A DNA stretch of 64,000 bases from DASQUK01 sp035641315 (GCA_035641315.1 DASQUK010000274.1:10855-74854); one strand, 5' to 3'; shown: positions 8,432 to 16,841, numbered from the stretch's first letter. Notes: generated by a model from the letters alone, not told the origin. A program made the numbers and translations.

Positions 8432-9490
8432 TCACGCCGCGACGATGCCGCCCCCCAGCACCTCGTTGCCCTCGTAGAGGACGACCGACTGGCCCCGGGC
8501 GACCCGGCGCTCGGGCCGCTCGAACCGCACCACCGCGCGCTGGACATCGGCGTCCGCCCGCTCGATGTGCGCCGGTCGCGGCGTGCCGTGCGCGCTGCAC
8601 TGCGCGACCACCGGCATGGTCGCTGCATCCGGCGGATCCGCGGCCCACACCACCCGCTCGAGCACCACCTCGTCGCACATCAGCCCGGCCGCGGGCCCGA
8701 CCCGCACCGTGGCGCTCGGGACATCGACGCCCACCACGTAGCGCGGCGCTCCCCCGCCCGGCAGCCCGAGCCCCCGCCGCTGGCCCACGGTGACCAGCTC
8801 GACGGCGTCCACGGCACCGACGTCGCGTCCGGTCTCGTCCACCACGCGGCCCGGCCGCAGCGCCAGGCGCCCGCCGAGGAAGCCCCGCCGGCCGCTGGTG
8901 GACGTGATGAAGCAGACGTCCTGGCTGTCGGGCTTGGCGGCGGTCCGCAGCCCCAGTCGCTCGGCCTCCGTGCGCACCTCGTCCTTCGTCAGCACGCCCA
9001 CCGGCAGCAGCGTGCGGGCCAGCTCGGCCTGACCGAGGACGTACAGCACGTAGCTCTGGTCCTTGGCGGCGTCGGCACCCCGGGCCAGGCGCCGGGTGCC
9101 GTCGGGGCGGGCGATGATGCGGGCGTGGTGCCCGGTGGCCACCGTGTCGAAGCCGACGTCCCGGGCCCGGCGCAGCAGCCGGTCGAACTTGAGGTGCCGG
9201 TTGCACTCGATGCAGGGATTGGGCGTGGCGCCGTGGCGGTGGGCGACGACGTAGGGGTCGACGACGTGCCGCTCGAAGTCGTCGGCGAACGTCCACGTGT
9301 GGTGGGCGATGCCGAGCTGCTGGGCCACCCGACGGGCGTCGTCGACGTCACTCACCGAGCAGCAGCCGGTGTCCGACTCGCCGCCCCACAGCTTCATGGT
9401 CACGCCGACCACCTCGTGGCCGGCGGCGAGCACGCGCGCCGCCGCCACCGAGGAGTCGACGCCCCCCGACATGGCCACCAGCACCTTCAT
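8432..9490 (-). CDS. mnmA: tRNA 2-thiouridine(34) synthase MnmA
   Basis: A 352-aa cytoplasmic enzyme that activates U34 of Glu, Gln and Lys tRNAs with ATP and inserts sulfur to give 2-thiouridine. The PP-loop SGGVDSS is at residues 8-14. The catalytic cysteines are both present, Cys93 in NPCIECN and Cys193 in DVCFI, and VGQRRGLGL marks the central domain. The length is normal for the family. The ATG overlaps the stop of the upstream cysteine desulfurase by 4 nt (ATGA), so sulfur donor and acceptor are made together. Confidence 0.95.
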   Translation of the reverse strand: MKVLVAMSGGVDSSVAAARVLAAGHEVVGVTMKLWGGESDTGCCSVSDVDDARRVAQQLGIAHHTWTFADDFERHVVDPYVVAHRHGATPNPCIECNRHLKFDRLLRRARDVGFDTVATGHHARIIARPDGTRRLARGADAAKDQSYVLYVLGQAELARTLLPVGVLTKDEVRTEAERLGLRTAAKPDSQDVCFITSTSGRRGFLGGRLALRPGRVVDETGRDVGAVDAVELVTVGQRRGLGLPGGGAPRYVVGVDVPSATVRVGPAAGLMCDEVVLERVVWAADPPDAATMPVVAQCSAHGTPRPAHIERADADVQRAVVRFERPERRVARGQSVVLYEGNEVLGGGIVAA

Positions 9491-10656
9491 GGCAGCGCCG
9501 CGGGCTCTCGATCCTGCGCCCCCCGGAGGCGAGCCACCGCCGCCGGGATCACGGCGAGCGCGTGATCGACGTCGGCGTCGGTCGACGTCCATCCGAGGGA
9601 CAGGCGCAGCGCGCCGGCGCCGAGGTCCGTGCCGACGCCCATGGCCGCCAGGACGTGCGACGCTTGGTGGGCGCCACTGGCGCAGGCGGACGCGGCCGAG
9701 GCGCACACGCCGGCCTCGTCGAGCAGGAACAGCAGGGCCTCGCTCTCGATGCCGGGGATGCAGAGGTGCAGCGTGCCGGGGAGGCGGCCGGCCCGCTCCA
9801 CGCCGGTCTCGACCGCCCCGGGGATGGCGGCGAGCAGGCCGTCGGCCAGGCGGTCGCGCAGCTGCGCCACGCGGGCCGCGCCCGTCGCCGGGTTGGCCGC
9901 TGCCGCCTGGAGCGCCGCCGCCATGCCGACGATGCCGGCGACGTTGTGGGTGCCGCTGCGCAGCTCGCGCTCCTGCCCGCCCCCGAGCACCAGCGGGCGC
10001 AGCGGCGTGCCGGGGCGGACGACAAGCACGCCGACGCCCTGCGGTCCACCCAGCTTGTGGGAGCTGAGCGCCACCAGGTGGGCGTCAGCGACGACGGTGC
10101 GCATGTCGAGCCAGGCGGCCGCCTGGACAGCGTCGCTGTGGACCACGGCTCGGGGCGCGCGCCGGCGCACCAGCTCGGCCGCCTCGGCCACCGGCTGTAC
10201 CGCGCCGATCTCGTTGTTGGCGGCCATCACGGCCACCAGCGTCACGTCGGGGGTGAGGGTGGCGTCGAGGGCGTCGAGGTCGAGGACGCCCCGCCGGTCC
10301 ACGCCCACGGTTTCGCCGCCGACGACGCGCACCGGGTTGCGCACGGCGTCGTGCTCGACGGCGCTGCACAGCATCGGGCCGGGGCGGGCGGCGTGCACGC
10401 CGCGGACCGCCATGTTGTCGGCCTCGGTCCCCCCGCTGGTGAACACCACGTCGCCGGGGCGGCACCCCACCACCTCGGCGACCACGTCGCGGGCCTCGTC
10501 CACGGCCTGCCGGGCGGCCCGGGCCACGCGGTGGTCACCCGAGGGGTTGCCGAACCGCTCGCCCAGCCACGGCAGCATGGCGGCGCGCGCCTCGGGCCGC
10601 AGCGGCGTGGTGGCGGCGTGGTCGAGGTAGGCGAGGTAGGCGACGCTCTCGGGCAC
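9487..10656 (-). CDS. Cysteine desulfurase (NifS/IscS class, PLP-dependent)
   Basis: A 389-aa enzyme that takes sulfur from L-cysteine as a persulfide. YLDHAATTP opens the fold, the PLP lysine is Lys201 in SSHKLGGPQG, and the persulfide cysteine is Cys325 in the mobile loop SACASGAH. SGTHNVAGI is also characteristic. It is coupled by an ATGA overlap to mnmA, which implies that it feeds tRNA thiolation directly; general Fe-S assembly cannot be excluded. I chose the GTG at 10656 because the fold starts right after it; an ATG at 10713 would add 19 poorly conserved residues. Confidence 0.92.
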   Translation of the reverse strand: MPESVAYLAYLDHAATTPLRPEARAAMLPWLGERFGNPSGDHRVARAARQAVDEARDVVAEVVGCRPGDVVFTSGGTEADNMAVRGVHAARPGPMLCSAVEHDAVRNPVRVVGGETVGVDRRGVLDLDALDATLTPDVTLVAVMAANNEIGAVQPVAEAAELVRRRAPRAVVHSDAVQAAAWLDMRTVVADAHLVALSSHKLGGPQGVGVLVVRPGTPLRPLVLGGGQERELRSGTHNVAGIVGMAAALQAAAANPATGAARVAQLRDRLADGLLAAIPGAVETGVERAGRLPGTLHLCIPGIESEALLFLLDEAGVCASAASACASGAHQASHVLAAMGVGTDLGAGALRLSLGWTSTDADVDHALAVIPAAVARLRGAQDREPAALP

Positions 10657-10721
10657 CGCAACAGTCTCGCAGGCCGTCGCCGGATCACCTCGCTGGCACC
10701 GGTCCGCAATCATTCCACCCG

Positions 10722-11477
10722 ATGGACGGCTACGGCCCGAGCACCTACGGCGAGCGCTTCGCCGACGTCTACGACCATTGGTACGCCGACGTGTCCGACG
10801 CCGCGGCCACGGTCGAGCGGGTGGCGGCGCTGGTGTCGGAGGCGGGCGGCCCGGTGCTCGAGCTGGGCGGTGGCAGCGGGCGCTTGGCCGTGCCGCTGGC
10901 CGAGCGGGGGATCGCCACGTGGGCGGTCGACGCCTCGCTCGCCATGGTCCGCCGCCTGGGCGAGAAACCCGGCGGGCACCGGGTCCACGCGCTGGTCGGG
11001 GACATGGCCGCGCTGCCCCTGTCCACCGGCGCCCGGTTCGGCGTGGTGCTGTGCGCGTTCAACACGTTCTTCAACCTGACGACGATCGAGGCCCAACGCC
11101 GGTGCCTGGCCGGCGTGGCCGAGCGGCTGGCGCCGGATGGTGGGCGCTTCCTGGTCGAGGCGTTCGTGCCGCCCGCCGGCGGCCCAGCCGTCGGTTCGGT
11201 GGAGCCCCGGCACATCGGGCTCGACGAGCTAGTGCTGACCGTCAGCCGCCTCGATCCCGCCAGCCACAGCATCACCGGGCAGCACGTGCAGATCACCGAG
11301 GCCGGCATCCGCCTGCGCCCGTGGATGCTGCGCTATCTGTCACCCGAAGAGCTCGACGGGCTGGCGGCCGAGGCGGGGCTGCGGCTCGTCGAACGCCACG
11401 CCGGCTGGCGCGCCGAGCCGTTCAGCGCCGATTCGCCCGCGCACGTGTCGACGTACGCGCTCATGCCCTCCGGTTAG
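10722..11477 (+). CDS. Class I SAM-dependent methyltransferase
   Basis: A 251-aa protein with a Rossmann methyltransferase fold. Motif I is VLELGGGSGRLAVPLAERG (about residues 46-64), the acidic end of strand 2 is AVDAS, and VLCAFNTFFNL is motif IV-like. An N-terminal tyrosine-rich helix (YGERFADVYDHWY) precedes it. The substrate is not predictable: the fold covers small molecules and proteins alike. It is transcribed divergently from the cysteine desulfurase with 65 nt between the chosen starts. Confidence 0.85.
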   Translation: MDGYGPSTYGERFADVYDHWYADVSDAAATVERVAALVSEAGGPVLELGGGSGRLAVPLAERGIATWAVDASLAMVRRLGEKPGGHRVHALVGDMAALPLSTGARFGVVLCAFNTFFNLTTIEAQRRCLAGVAERLAPDGGRFLVEAFVPPAGGPAVGSVEPRHIGLDELVLTVSRLDPASHSITGQHVQITEAGIRLRPWMLRYLSPEELDGLAAEAGLRLVERHAGWRAEPFSADSPAHVSTYALMPSG

Positions 11478-11492
11478 CGGTACGTTGACGCC

Positions 11493-11573
11493 GTGCCCAA
11501 CAGCATGCGCACGCCGACAGCCTGCTTCTCCCCCGCTTCGCCATTTCCGTTCGTTCGGCCCGCTCGCCGATGA
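11493..11573 (+). CDS. Possible 26-aa leader ORF upstream of galT
   Basis: A GTG at 11493 opens a 26-codon frame whose TGA overlaps the galT ATG by 4 nt (ATGA). A TACGTT box ends 6 nt before the GTG, in the spacing seen for leaderless genes elsewhere in the window. The peptide is proline- and arginine-rich and matches nothing I recognise. It may be a translated leader that couples ribosomes into galT, or simply chance. Confidence 0.3.
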   Translation: MPNSMRTPTACFSPASPFPFVRPARR

Positions 11574-12544
11574 GTCAGCTCCGCCTCAACCCCCTCACGG
11601 GGCGGTGGGTCGTGATCGCCGTCGACCGCTCCGACCGTCCCGGCGACTTCGTGTCGCGGCGGCTGCCGGTCGAGGCGGACCTCGGGCGGCCCTGCCCGTT
11701 CTGCCCCGGTAACGAGGAGTCCACGCCGCCGGCGCTCGAGACCTGCGGCAAGCAGGGCGGCTGGGTCGTGCGGGTCGTCCCCAACCGCTACCCGGCCTTC
11801 GACGGCCACGAGCCGCTGCAGGTGCACAACCTGGGCCCGGTGTTCACGCAGGCCGACGGCAGCGGCATCCACGAGGTGCTCGTGTTCTCGCCCGAGCACA
11901 CCGCCGGCTGGGCTGACCTCGACGACGCCCAAGCGGCCGTGACGATGGCGGCCATCCGCGACCGCATGGAGGACCACGCCCGGCGCTCGCCCATCCGCTA
12001 CACGCAGGTGATCGTCAACCACGGGCGCGAGGCGGGCGCCAGCCTGGAGCACCCGCACGGCCAGCTGCTCGGCATCCCGTTCGTGCCGGGCGAGATCGCC
12101 GAGGAGGAGGCGGGCTTCCGCCGCTTCGAGGGCTCGTGCCTCCTGTGCACCACGCTCGAGGCCGAGGAGGCCGTCGACCACCGGATCGTCCACGCCGACG
12201 AGCGGGTCATCGTGGTCTGCCCGTTCTGGTCCGGCACACCCTACGAGATGCTGGTGCTGCCGCGGCGCCACGACGTCCACATCACCGACGCGGCGCCGGC
12301 CGACGTCGCCGCCGTCGGCCAGGCGCTGCGCACGGCTCTGGCCCGCCTCCGGGGCAGCCTGGGCGACGTGTCCTACAACGTCGTGTTCCACACGGCGCCG
12401 CACCGCCACTCCGGCCCGTTCCACTGGCACGTGCACGTGCTGCCCCGCGTCACCAGCGCGGCGGGTTTCGAGCAGGGCACGGGCGTGATGATCGACATCG
12501 TGGCCCCCGAGCTGGCCACCAAGCAGCTGCAGGTCGTCGGCTAG
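11570..12544 (+). CDS. galT: Galactose-1-phosphate uridylyltransferase
   Basis: A 324-aa enzyme of the Leloir pathway that exchanges UMP between UDP-glucose and galactose 1-phosphate. The catalytic HPH motif is at residues 161-163 in EHPHGQL. Two cysteines in CPFCPGNE (42 and 45) fit the structural metal site, and FHWHVHVLPR gives the C-terminal histidine cluster. The opening RLNPLTGRWVVIA is typical of the actinobacterial branch. The ATG overlaps a small upstream reading frame. No galK or galE lies nearby. It converges on rsmI with only 3 nt between stops. Confidence 0.93.
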   Translation: MSQLRLNPLTGRWVVIAVDRSDRPGDFVSRRLPVEADLGRPCPFCPGNEESTPPALETCGKQGGWVVRVVPNRYPAFDGHEPLQVHNLGPVFTQADGSGIHEVLVFSPEHTAGWADLDDAQAAVTMAAIRDRMEDHARRSPIRYTQVIVNHGREAGASLEHPHGQLLGIPFVPGEIAEEEAGFRRFEGSCLLCTTLEAEEAVDHRIVHADERVIVVCPFWSGTPYEMLVLPRRHDVHITDAAPADVAAVGQALRTALARLRGSLGDVSYNVVFHTAPHRHSGPFHWHVHVLPRVTSAAGFEQGTGVMIDIVAPELATKQLQVVG

Positions 12545-12547
12545 GGG

Positions 12548-13411
12548 TCAGCGTTGGGCTGGCCCGTCGCACCGGTCGGCGCCCAGGGCGACCGCCAGGT
12601 CGTACGCCCGGCGGCGGGGGACGTCGAGGCGGGCCGCGACCGAGCGGGCCGCATCGCGGGGCGTCGCCCCGGCGGCCAGCTCGTCCTGCAGAGCGCCGCG
12701 CACGGTGTCGTCCCCCGGGGGCGGCGCCGCGGGGGCACCCTCGAGCACCATCACGATCTCGCCCCGGGGTGCCGCGTCCCGTGCCCAGCGGTCCGCCTCG
12801 CCCAACGAGCCCCGCCACACCTGCTCGTGCAGCTTGGTGAGCTCGCGCGCCACGGCCACCCGGCGGTCGTCGCCGCACGCCTGCGCCAGGTCGGCCAGCG
12901 TGCGGGCCAGCCGGTGGGGCGCCTCGTACAGCACCACCGTGCGCGGCTCGGTGGCGACCGCGGCCAGCCGCTCGGCGCGGGCCGTTCCCTTGCGGGGCAG
13001 GAATCCCTCGAACACGAACCGCCCGGTCGCAAGGCCGCTCACCGCCAGCGCCGCCAGCGCCGCCGACGGGCCCGGCACCACCTCCACGGGATGGCCCGCA
13101 GCCACGGCCGCCCGCACCAGGCGCTCGCCGGGATCGGAGACGCCCGGCATGCCGGCGTCGGACACGACCGCCACCCGCTCGCCTTTGGACAGGCGGCTCA
13201 GCACGCCCGGCACCTCCCGGGCCTCGGTGTGCTCGTTGACCACCACCAGCGGCCGGCGCCCCACCCCGGCGTGCTGGAGCAGCCGGCCGGTCCGGCGGGT
13301 GTCCTCGCAGCAGATGGCGTCGGCGGCGCTCAACGCCTCCACCGCGCGGGGGCTCAGGTCGCCCAGGTTGCCGATCGGCGTGGCCACCAAGACCAGCGCG
13401 CCGTCAGCCAC
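12548..13411 (-). CDS. rsmI: 16S rRNA (cytidine1402-2'-O)-methyltransferase RsmI
   Basis: A 287-aa SAM-dependent enzyme that methylates the ribose of C1402 in 16S rRNA. LVATPIGNLGDLSPRA opens the protein, CCEDTRRTGRLL follows, and the SAM-site motif VSDAGMPGVSDPG sits near residue 85, all diagnostic of the RsmI branch of the tetrapyrrole-methylase fold. The length matches the family. The next upstream gene on the same strand, a DUF192 protein, ends 9 nt before it, so they may share a transcript. Confidence 0.95.
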   Translation of the reverse strand: MADGALVLVATPIGNLGDLSPRAVEALSAADAICCEDTRRTGRLLQHAGVGRRPLVVVNEHTEAREVPGVLSRLSKGERVAVVSDAGMPGVSDPGERLVRAAVAAGHPVEVVPGPSAALAALAVSGLATGRFVFEGFLPRKGTARAERLAAVATEPRTVVLYEAPHRLARTLADLAQACGDDRRVAVARELTKLHEQVWRGSLGEADRWARDAAPRGEIVMVLEGAPAAPPPGDDTVRGALQDELAAGATPRDAARSVAARLDVPRRRAYDLAVALGADRCDGPAQR

Positions 13412-13420
13412 AGGCGCCGC

Positions 13421-13762
13421 TCATCCCTTGACCTCGAGCTCGTCGCCGGGGCGCAGGTTCCAACGGTCGAACGAGCCGGCCTCGGCCTCGATCACCGCCC
13501 GCGCCCGCCACACCACGCGGGACACGCGGTGGCGCGGCATCCGCACGACCCGGATGACGCGCAGGTCGGCGTCACAGAACGCCACGTCGATGGGGAACCG
13601 CATGCCCAGCGTGTGCACCGAGCGCACGGGACGGAGCAGCAGCGCCCCGTCGACACCCTCGCGCCCCAGCAGGCCCCGCCTCCGGTCGCGGCGTGACTCC
13701 GCCACCTCGAGGCTGGCCAGCACCTCTCCCTCTCGCAGCAACCAGGCCACGGCGACCATCAT
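13421..13762 (-). CDS. DUF192 family protein
   Basis: A 113-aa protein of the DUF192 family, small beta-rich proteins of unknown function often exported in other bacteria. The hallmark segment is LLRPVRSVHTLGMRFPIDVAF, followed by FCDADLRVIRVVRM and the C-terminal GSFDRWNLRPGDELEV. No signal peptide is present here, so it appears cytoplasmic. Two tandem ATGs (13762 and 13759) offer starts. It lies between ychF and rsmI on the same strand. Confidence 0.85.
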   Translation of the reverse strand: MMVAVAWLLREGEVLASLEVAESRRDRRRGLLGREGVDGALLLRPVRSVHTLGMRFPIDVAFCDADLRVIRVVRMPRHRVSRVVWRARAVIEAEAGSFDRWNLRPGDELEVKG

Positions 13763-13797
13763 GCCCCTCGACGGCCCCGGTTCCGTAGCTGGCAGCG

Positions 13798-14874
13798 CTA
13801 CACGTTGAAGCGGATCTCGAGCACGTCGCCGTCGGAGACCTCGTAGTCCTTGCCCTCCACCCGCAGCTTGCCGACCTCGCGGGCCTTCGTCCACGAGCCG
13901 ATCTCGACGAGGTCGTCCCAATGGATGACCTCGGCCCGGATGAAGCCCTTCTGGAAGTCGGTGTGGATCACCCCGGCGCACTGGGGCGCCTTCCAGCCGG
14001 CCCGGAAGGTCCAGGCCCGGCTCTCCTTCTCACCGGTGGTGAAGAAGGTGCGCAGGCCCAGCAGGTGGTAGGCGGCGTGCACGAACCGGGGTAGCGCCCC
14101 CTCGCCGAGCCCCAGTGCCTCGAGCATCTCGCCCCGTTCGTCGAGGTCGAGCTGCGCGGCCTCGGCCTCGAGCTGCACGCACATGGCGAGCACCTCGGCC
14201 TTGCCTGCCAGCTCGGCCTCGATCGGTCCCACCACCGAGGCGACGTCGTCGAGCTGGTCCTCGCCCACGTTGACGACCGCCAGCACCGGCCGGTTGGTGA
14301 GGAGGAAGTAGGGGCGCAGCAGCGCCCGGAGCTCGGGGTCGACGTCGCTCCGGTAGAGCGGCGTGCCCGCTGACAGCGCCGCCTCGGCGGCATCGAGGGC
14401 GGCGACCTCGTCGGCGAGCGACCGGTCGGCCTTCGCCGCCTTGCGGCGCTTGGCGATCTGGTTCTCGACCGATTCGAGGTCGGCCAGCGTCAGCTCCAGC
14501 TCGAGGACCCGCAGATGCTCGAGCGGGTCGTCGGGCCCGGGAACCTCCTCGTCGCTGAAGGCCCGCAGCACGTACACCACGGCGTCGACCTCGCGGATGT
14601 TGGCCAGGAACCGGTTGCCGAGCCCCTCGCCCTTGCTCGCCCCCTCGACCAACCCGCCGATGTCGACGAACTGGACCGCAGCAGCAACGACGTTGCGGCT
14701 GGCCGACATGGTGGCGAGCGCGTCGAGGCGGCGGTCGAGCACCTTGGCGACCCCCACGTTGGGATCGCGGGTGGCGAAGGCGTAGGGCGCGGCCAGCGCT
14801 CCACCCCCGGCAAGCGCGTTGTACAACGACGACTTGCCGGCGTTGGGGAGGCCGACGAACCCGAACCGTTCCAT
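13798..14874 (-). CDS. ychF: Redox-regulated ATPase YchF (Obg family)
   Basis: A 358-aa ribosome-associated P-loop ATPase. G1 is GLPNAGKSS (residues 8-16) and G3 is VDIGGLVEGASKGEGLG. The G4 region is VVNVGEDQ rather than a GTPase-type NKxD, in line with YchF preferring ATP. The C-terminal TGS domain contains FFTTGEKESRAW and ends GDVLEIRFNV. A TAGCCT -10 box lies 6 nt before the ATG with no ribosome site, suggesting a leaderless mRNA. It is divergent from the SIMPL gene. Confidence 0.96.
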   Translation of the reverse strand: MERFGFVGLPNAGKSSLYNALAGGGALAAPYAFATRDPNVGVAKVLDRRLDALATMSASRNVVAAAVQFVDIGGLVEGASKGEGLGNRFLANIREVDAVVYVLRAFSDEEVPGPDDPLEHLRVLELELTLADLESVENQIAKRRKAAKADRSLADEVAALDAAEAALSAGTPLYRSDVDPELRALLRPYFLLTNRPVLAVVNVGEDQLDDVASVVGPIEAELAGKAEVLAMCVQLEAEAAQLDLDERGEMLEALGLGEGALPRFVHAAYHLLGLRTFFTTGEKESRAWTFRAGWKAPQCAGVIHTDFQKGFIRAEVIHWDDLVEIGSWTKAREVGKLRVEGKDYEVSDGDVLEIRFNV

Positions 14875-14880
14875 CAGTCG

Positions 14881-14904
14881 AGGCTACCGACGCGGCGGTA
14901 GCGT
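14881..14904. promoter_or_regulatory. Back-to-back leaderless -10 boxes (ychF and SIMPL gene)
   Basis: TAGCCT on the minus strand (14886-14881) sits 6 nt before the ychF ATG, and TAGCGT on the plus strand (14899-14904) sits 7 nt before the SIMPL-gene ATG. Only 12 nt separate the two boxes. Neither gene has a ribosome binding site. Confidence 0.5.
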
Positions 14905-14911
14905 GCTCTCG

Positions 14912-15601
14912 ATGGAGCGGGAGATCGTCGTACGGGGGACGGGCGAGGCACGCGCCCTGCCCGACCGGGCGAGCGTCACGGTCGAGGTCACGGCCGACCG
15001 CAAGACCCAGGATGAGGCCTACGACGCGCGCACCAAGCTGGCGGCACGGGTCGACAGCGTGCTCGAGCAGCACGCGAACGCCATCGACCGCACGACGATC
15101 GCGTCCCTGGTGGTGCGGCCGCGCACGCGCTGGCACCGCGGCGAGGACATCCGCACCGGCTGGCAGGCCAGCCGCACGTCGTTCGTCGACATCGTCGTGC
15201 TGGACGCGCTCGGCGACATCATGGCGGGGCTGGTCGACGCCGGCGCCGCGGTGCACGGGCCCCGGTGGTCGATGGCGCCGTCCAACCCCGCCTACGACCA
15301 GGCCCGCCGCATTGCCGCCGAGGACGCCCGCCGCCGGGCCGAGGCCTACGCGGCCGCTCTGGGCCTGTCGCTGGGACCGGTGGCCTGGGTGGCGGAGCCC
15401 GGACTGCGGGGCAACACGGCGCCGCCGTCCCCCATGGTGCGGGCGGTCGCCATGTCGGCGGCCGCCCCGGCCGACGCCGAGGCCGAGCCGGAGGGCGAGA
15501 ACCTGACACCGGCGGAGATGACGGTGGAGGTGGAGGTCGAGGTGGGGTTCATGATCCTCGACGCCGCGGGCCAGTACGACGTCGCCCTGGACATCGAGTG
15601 A
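14912..15601 (+). CDS. SIMPL (DUF541) domain protein
   Basis: A 229-aa protein with the SIMPL/DUF541 fold: IVVRGTGEARALPDRASVTVEV opens it, followed by a central Asp-Gln-Ala-Arg-rich helix (YDQARRIAAEDARRRAEAYA) and a C-terminal strand EVEVEVGF. Family members are usually exported, but this one starts directly with the domain and has no signal peptide, so a cytoplasmic location is likely. Its stop overlaps the GTG start of the PHP gene by 4 nt. Function unknown. Confidence 0.85.
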   Translation: MEREIVVRGTGEARALPDRASVTVEVTADRKTQDEAYDARTKLAARVDSVLEQHANAIDRTTIASLVVRPRTRWHRGEDIRTGWQASRTSFVDIVVLDALGDIMAGLVDAGAAVHGPRWSMAPSNPAYDQARRIAAEDARRRAEAYAAALGLSLGPVAWVAEPGLRGNTAPPSPMVRAVAMSAAAPADAEAEPEGENLTPAEMTVEVEVEVGFMILDAAGQYDVALDIE

Positions 15602-16644
15602 GTGAGCCGACCAACGGCGTGACCGCCACCCTGCATCCCGCCGTCGCGCTCGACCGCATCGTCTACCTGCTCGACCGGGCGCTGGCCGAGTCGACCAAGG
15701 TCCGGGCCTTCGTCCGGGCCCGCGACGTCGTCCTCGACCGGGGGGACGACGAGATCGCCCGGCTGCACGCCGCCGGCAAGCTCACCGACCTGCCGGGCGT
15801 GGGACCGACCACGGCCAAGGTCATCGCCGAAGCGCTCGATGGCGGCGTGCCGGGCTACCTGGCGCACCTCGAGGCCGAGACCGTCATCCCCGTGGGCGAG
15901 GGCGCCGGGCTGCGGGCCGCGCTGCGGGGCGACTGCCATACGCACTCGACGTGGTCGGACGGCGGGGCGCCCATCGAGGCCATGGCCCGCACGGCCATGG
16001 CGCTGGGGCACGAGTACATGGTTCTGACCGACCACTCACCCCGGCTGACTGTCGCCCACGGGCTGACCGACGAGCGGCTGCTGGCCCAGCTCGACGAGGT
16101 GGCTGCCCTCAACGAGCGGCTGGCGCCGTTCCGGATCCTCACCGGCATCGAGGTCGACATCCTCGAGGACGGCGCCCTCGACCAGCGCGAGGACCTGCTG
16201 GCGGGGCTCGACGTGGTGGTGGCCAGCGTCCACTCCAAGCTGCGGATGGAGCCCCGCGAGATGACCCGCCGGATGGTGCACGCCGTCGCCAGCCCGCACG
16301 TCGACATCCTCGGCCACTGCACCGGGCGCAAGCTGGTGGGCCGGGGGCGGCCGCCGTCGCAGTTCGACGCCGAGGTGGTGTTCGCCGCCTGCGCCCAGTT
16401 CGACACGGCGCTGGAGATCAACTGCCGGCCCGAGCGCCAGGACCCGCCCGAGGACCTGCTCGAGATGGCCATCGACTGGGGCCTCCGCTTCGCCATCGAC
16501 ACCGACGCCCACGCCCCCGGCCAGATGGAGTGGCAGACCTACGGCTGCGACAAGGCGGCGCGGGCCGGCATCGAGCCCGAGCGGATCGTCAACACCCTGC
16601 CCGCCGATGACCTGGTGGCCTGGGCCGCGGGCCACGCCGCCTGA
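15598..16644 (+). CDS. PHP-domain phosphoesterase with PolX-like helix-hairpin-helix N-terminus
   Basis: A 348-aa protein. Residues 20-85 resemble the 8-kDa/HhH region of family X DNA polymerases (LTDLPGVGPTTAKVI at 62-76). A PHP metallo-phosphoesterase domain follows, with the first metal motif HTH at 114-116 in DCHTHSTWSDG, then VLTDHSPR, GIEVDIL, VVASVHSKL, LGHCTGR and FAIDTDAHAP. The nucleotidyltransferase palm of PolX is missing, so it cannot be a polymerase. It could be a DNA 3'-end processing enzyme or a sugar-phosphate phosphatase. The GTG at 15598 overlaps the previous stop (GTGA); a second in-frame GTG is at 15619. Confidence 0.88.
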   Translation: MSEPTNGVTATLHPAVALDRIVYLLDRALAESTKVRAFVRARDVVLDRGDDEIARLHAAGKLTDLPGVGPTTAKVIAEALDGGVPGYLAHLEAETVIPVGEGAGLRAALRGDCHTHSTWSDGGAPIEAMARTAMALGHEYMVLTDHSPRLTVAHGLTDERLLAQLDEVAALNERLAPFRILTGIEVDILEDGALDQREDLLAGLDVVVASVHSKLRMEPREMTRRMVHAVASPHVDILGHCTGRKLVGRGRPPSQFDAEVVFAACAQFDTALEINCRPERQDPPEDLLEMAIDWGLRFAIDTDAHAPGQMEWQTYGCDKAARAGIEPERIVNTLPADDLVAWAAGHAA

Positions 16645-16800
16645 GTGACGGCCGAGCCGCCGGCTGCCCGTGAGGCGGCATCGGCCCTTCCTGGTGCGGA
16701 AGTGGTTGGTCGGCAACCAAAACGGCGCCCGAAATGGGTGCTCCTGCTCGACGGCGCGCCCTGGCGCTGGCGCGACCTACGCCAGCCGGGCCCACCTTGA
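16645..16800 (+). CDS. Candidate 51-aa small ORF
   Basis: A GTG immediately after the PHP gene stop opens a 51-codon frame ending TGA at 16798-16800, just before the promoter of the toxin-antitoxin pair. The C-terminal part reads KWVLLLDGAPWRWRDLRQPG, which looks protein-like, but third codon positions are less GC-rich than in neighbouring genes. A 7-bp hairpin (16766-16786) lies within it and may instead serve as a terminator for the PHP gene. No family recognised. Confidence 0.25.
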   Translation: MTAEPPAAREAASALPGAEVVGRQPKRRPKWVLLLDGAPWRWRDLRQPGPP

Positions 16801-16805
16801 CGACC

Positions 16806-16834
16806 TTGCCTTGACACCCTTGCGCCTCTATCCT
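16806..16834 (+). promoter_or_regulatory. Promoter of the RES/Xre-type toxin-antitoxin pair
   Basis: TTGCCT (16806-16811) and TATCCT (16829-16834) are exactly 17 nt apart, and the antitoxin ATG begins 7 nt after the -10 box. This is the best housekeeping-type promoter in the window and predicts a leaderless transcript. Confidence 0.6.
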
Positions 16835-16841
16835 GAGGCCC

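Noticed and set aside
10657..10713. N-terminal extension of the cysteine desulfurase from the ATG at 10713
   Set aside because: The 19 added residues are not conserved-looking and would leave 8 nt to the divergent methyltransferase start; the GTG at 10656 begins right at the conserved fold.
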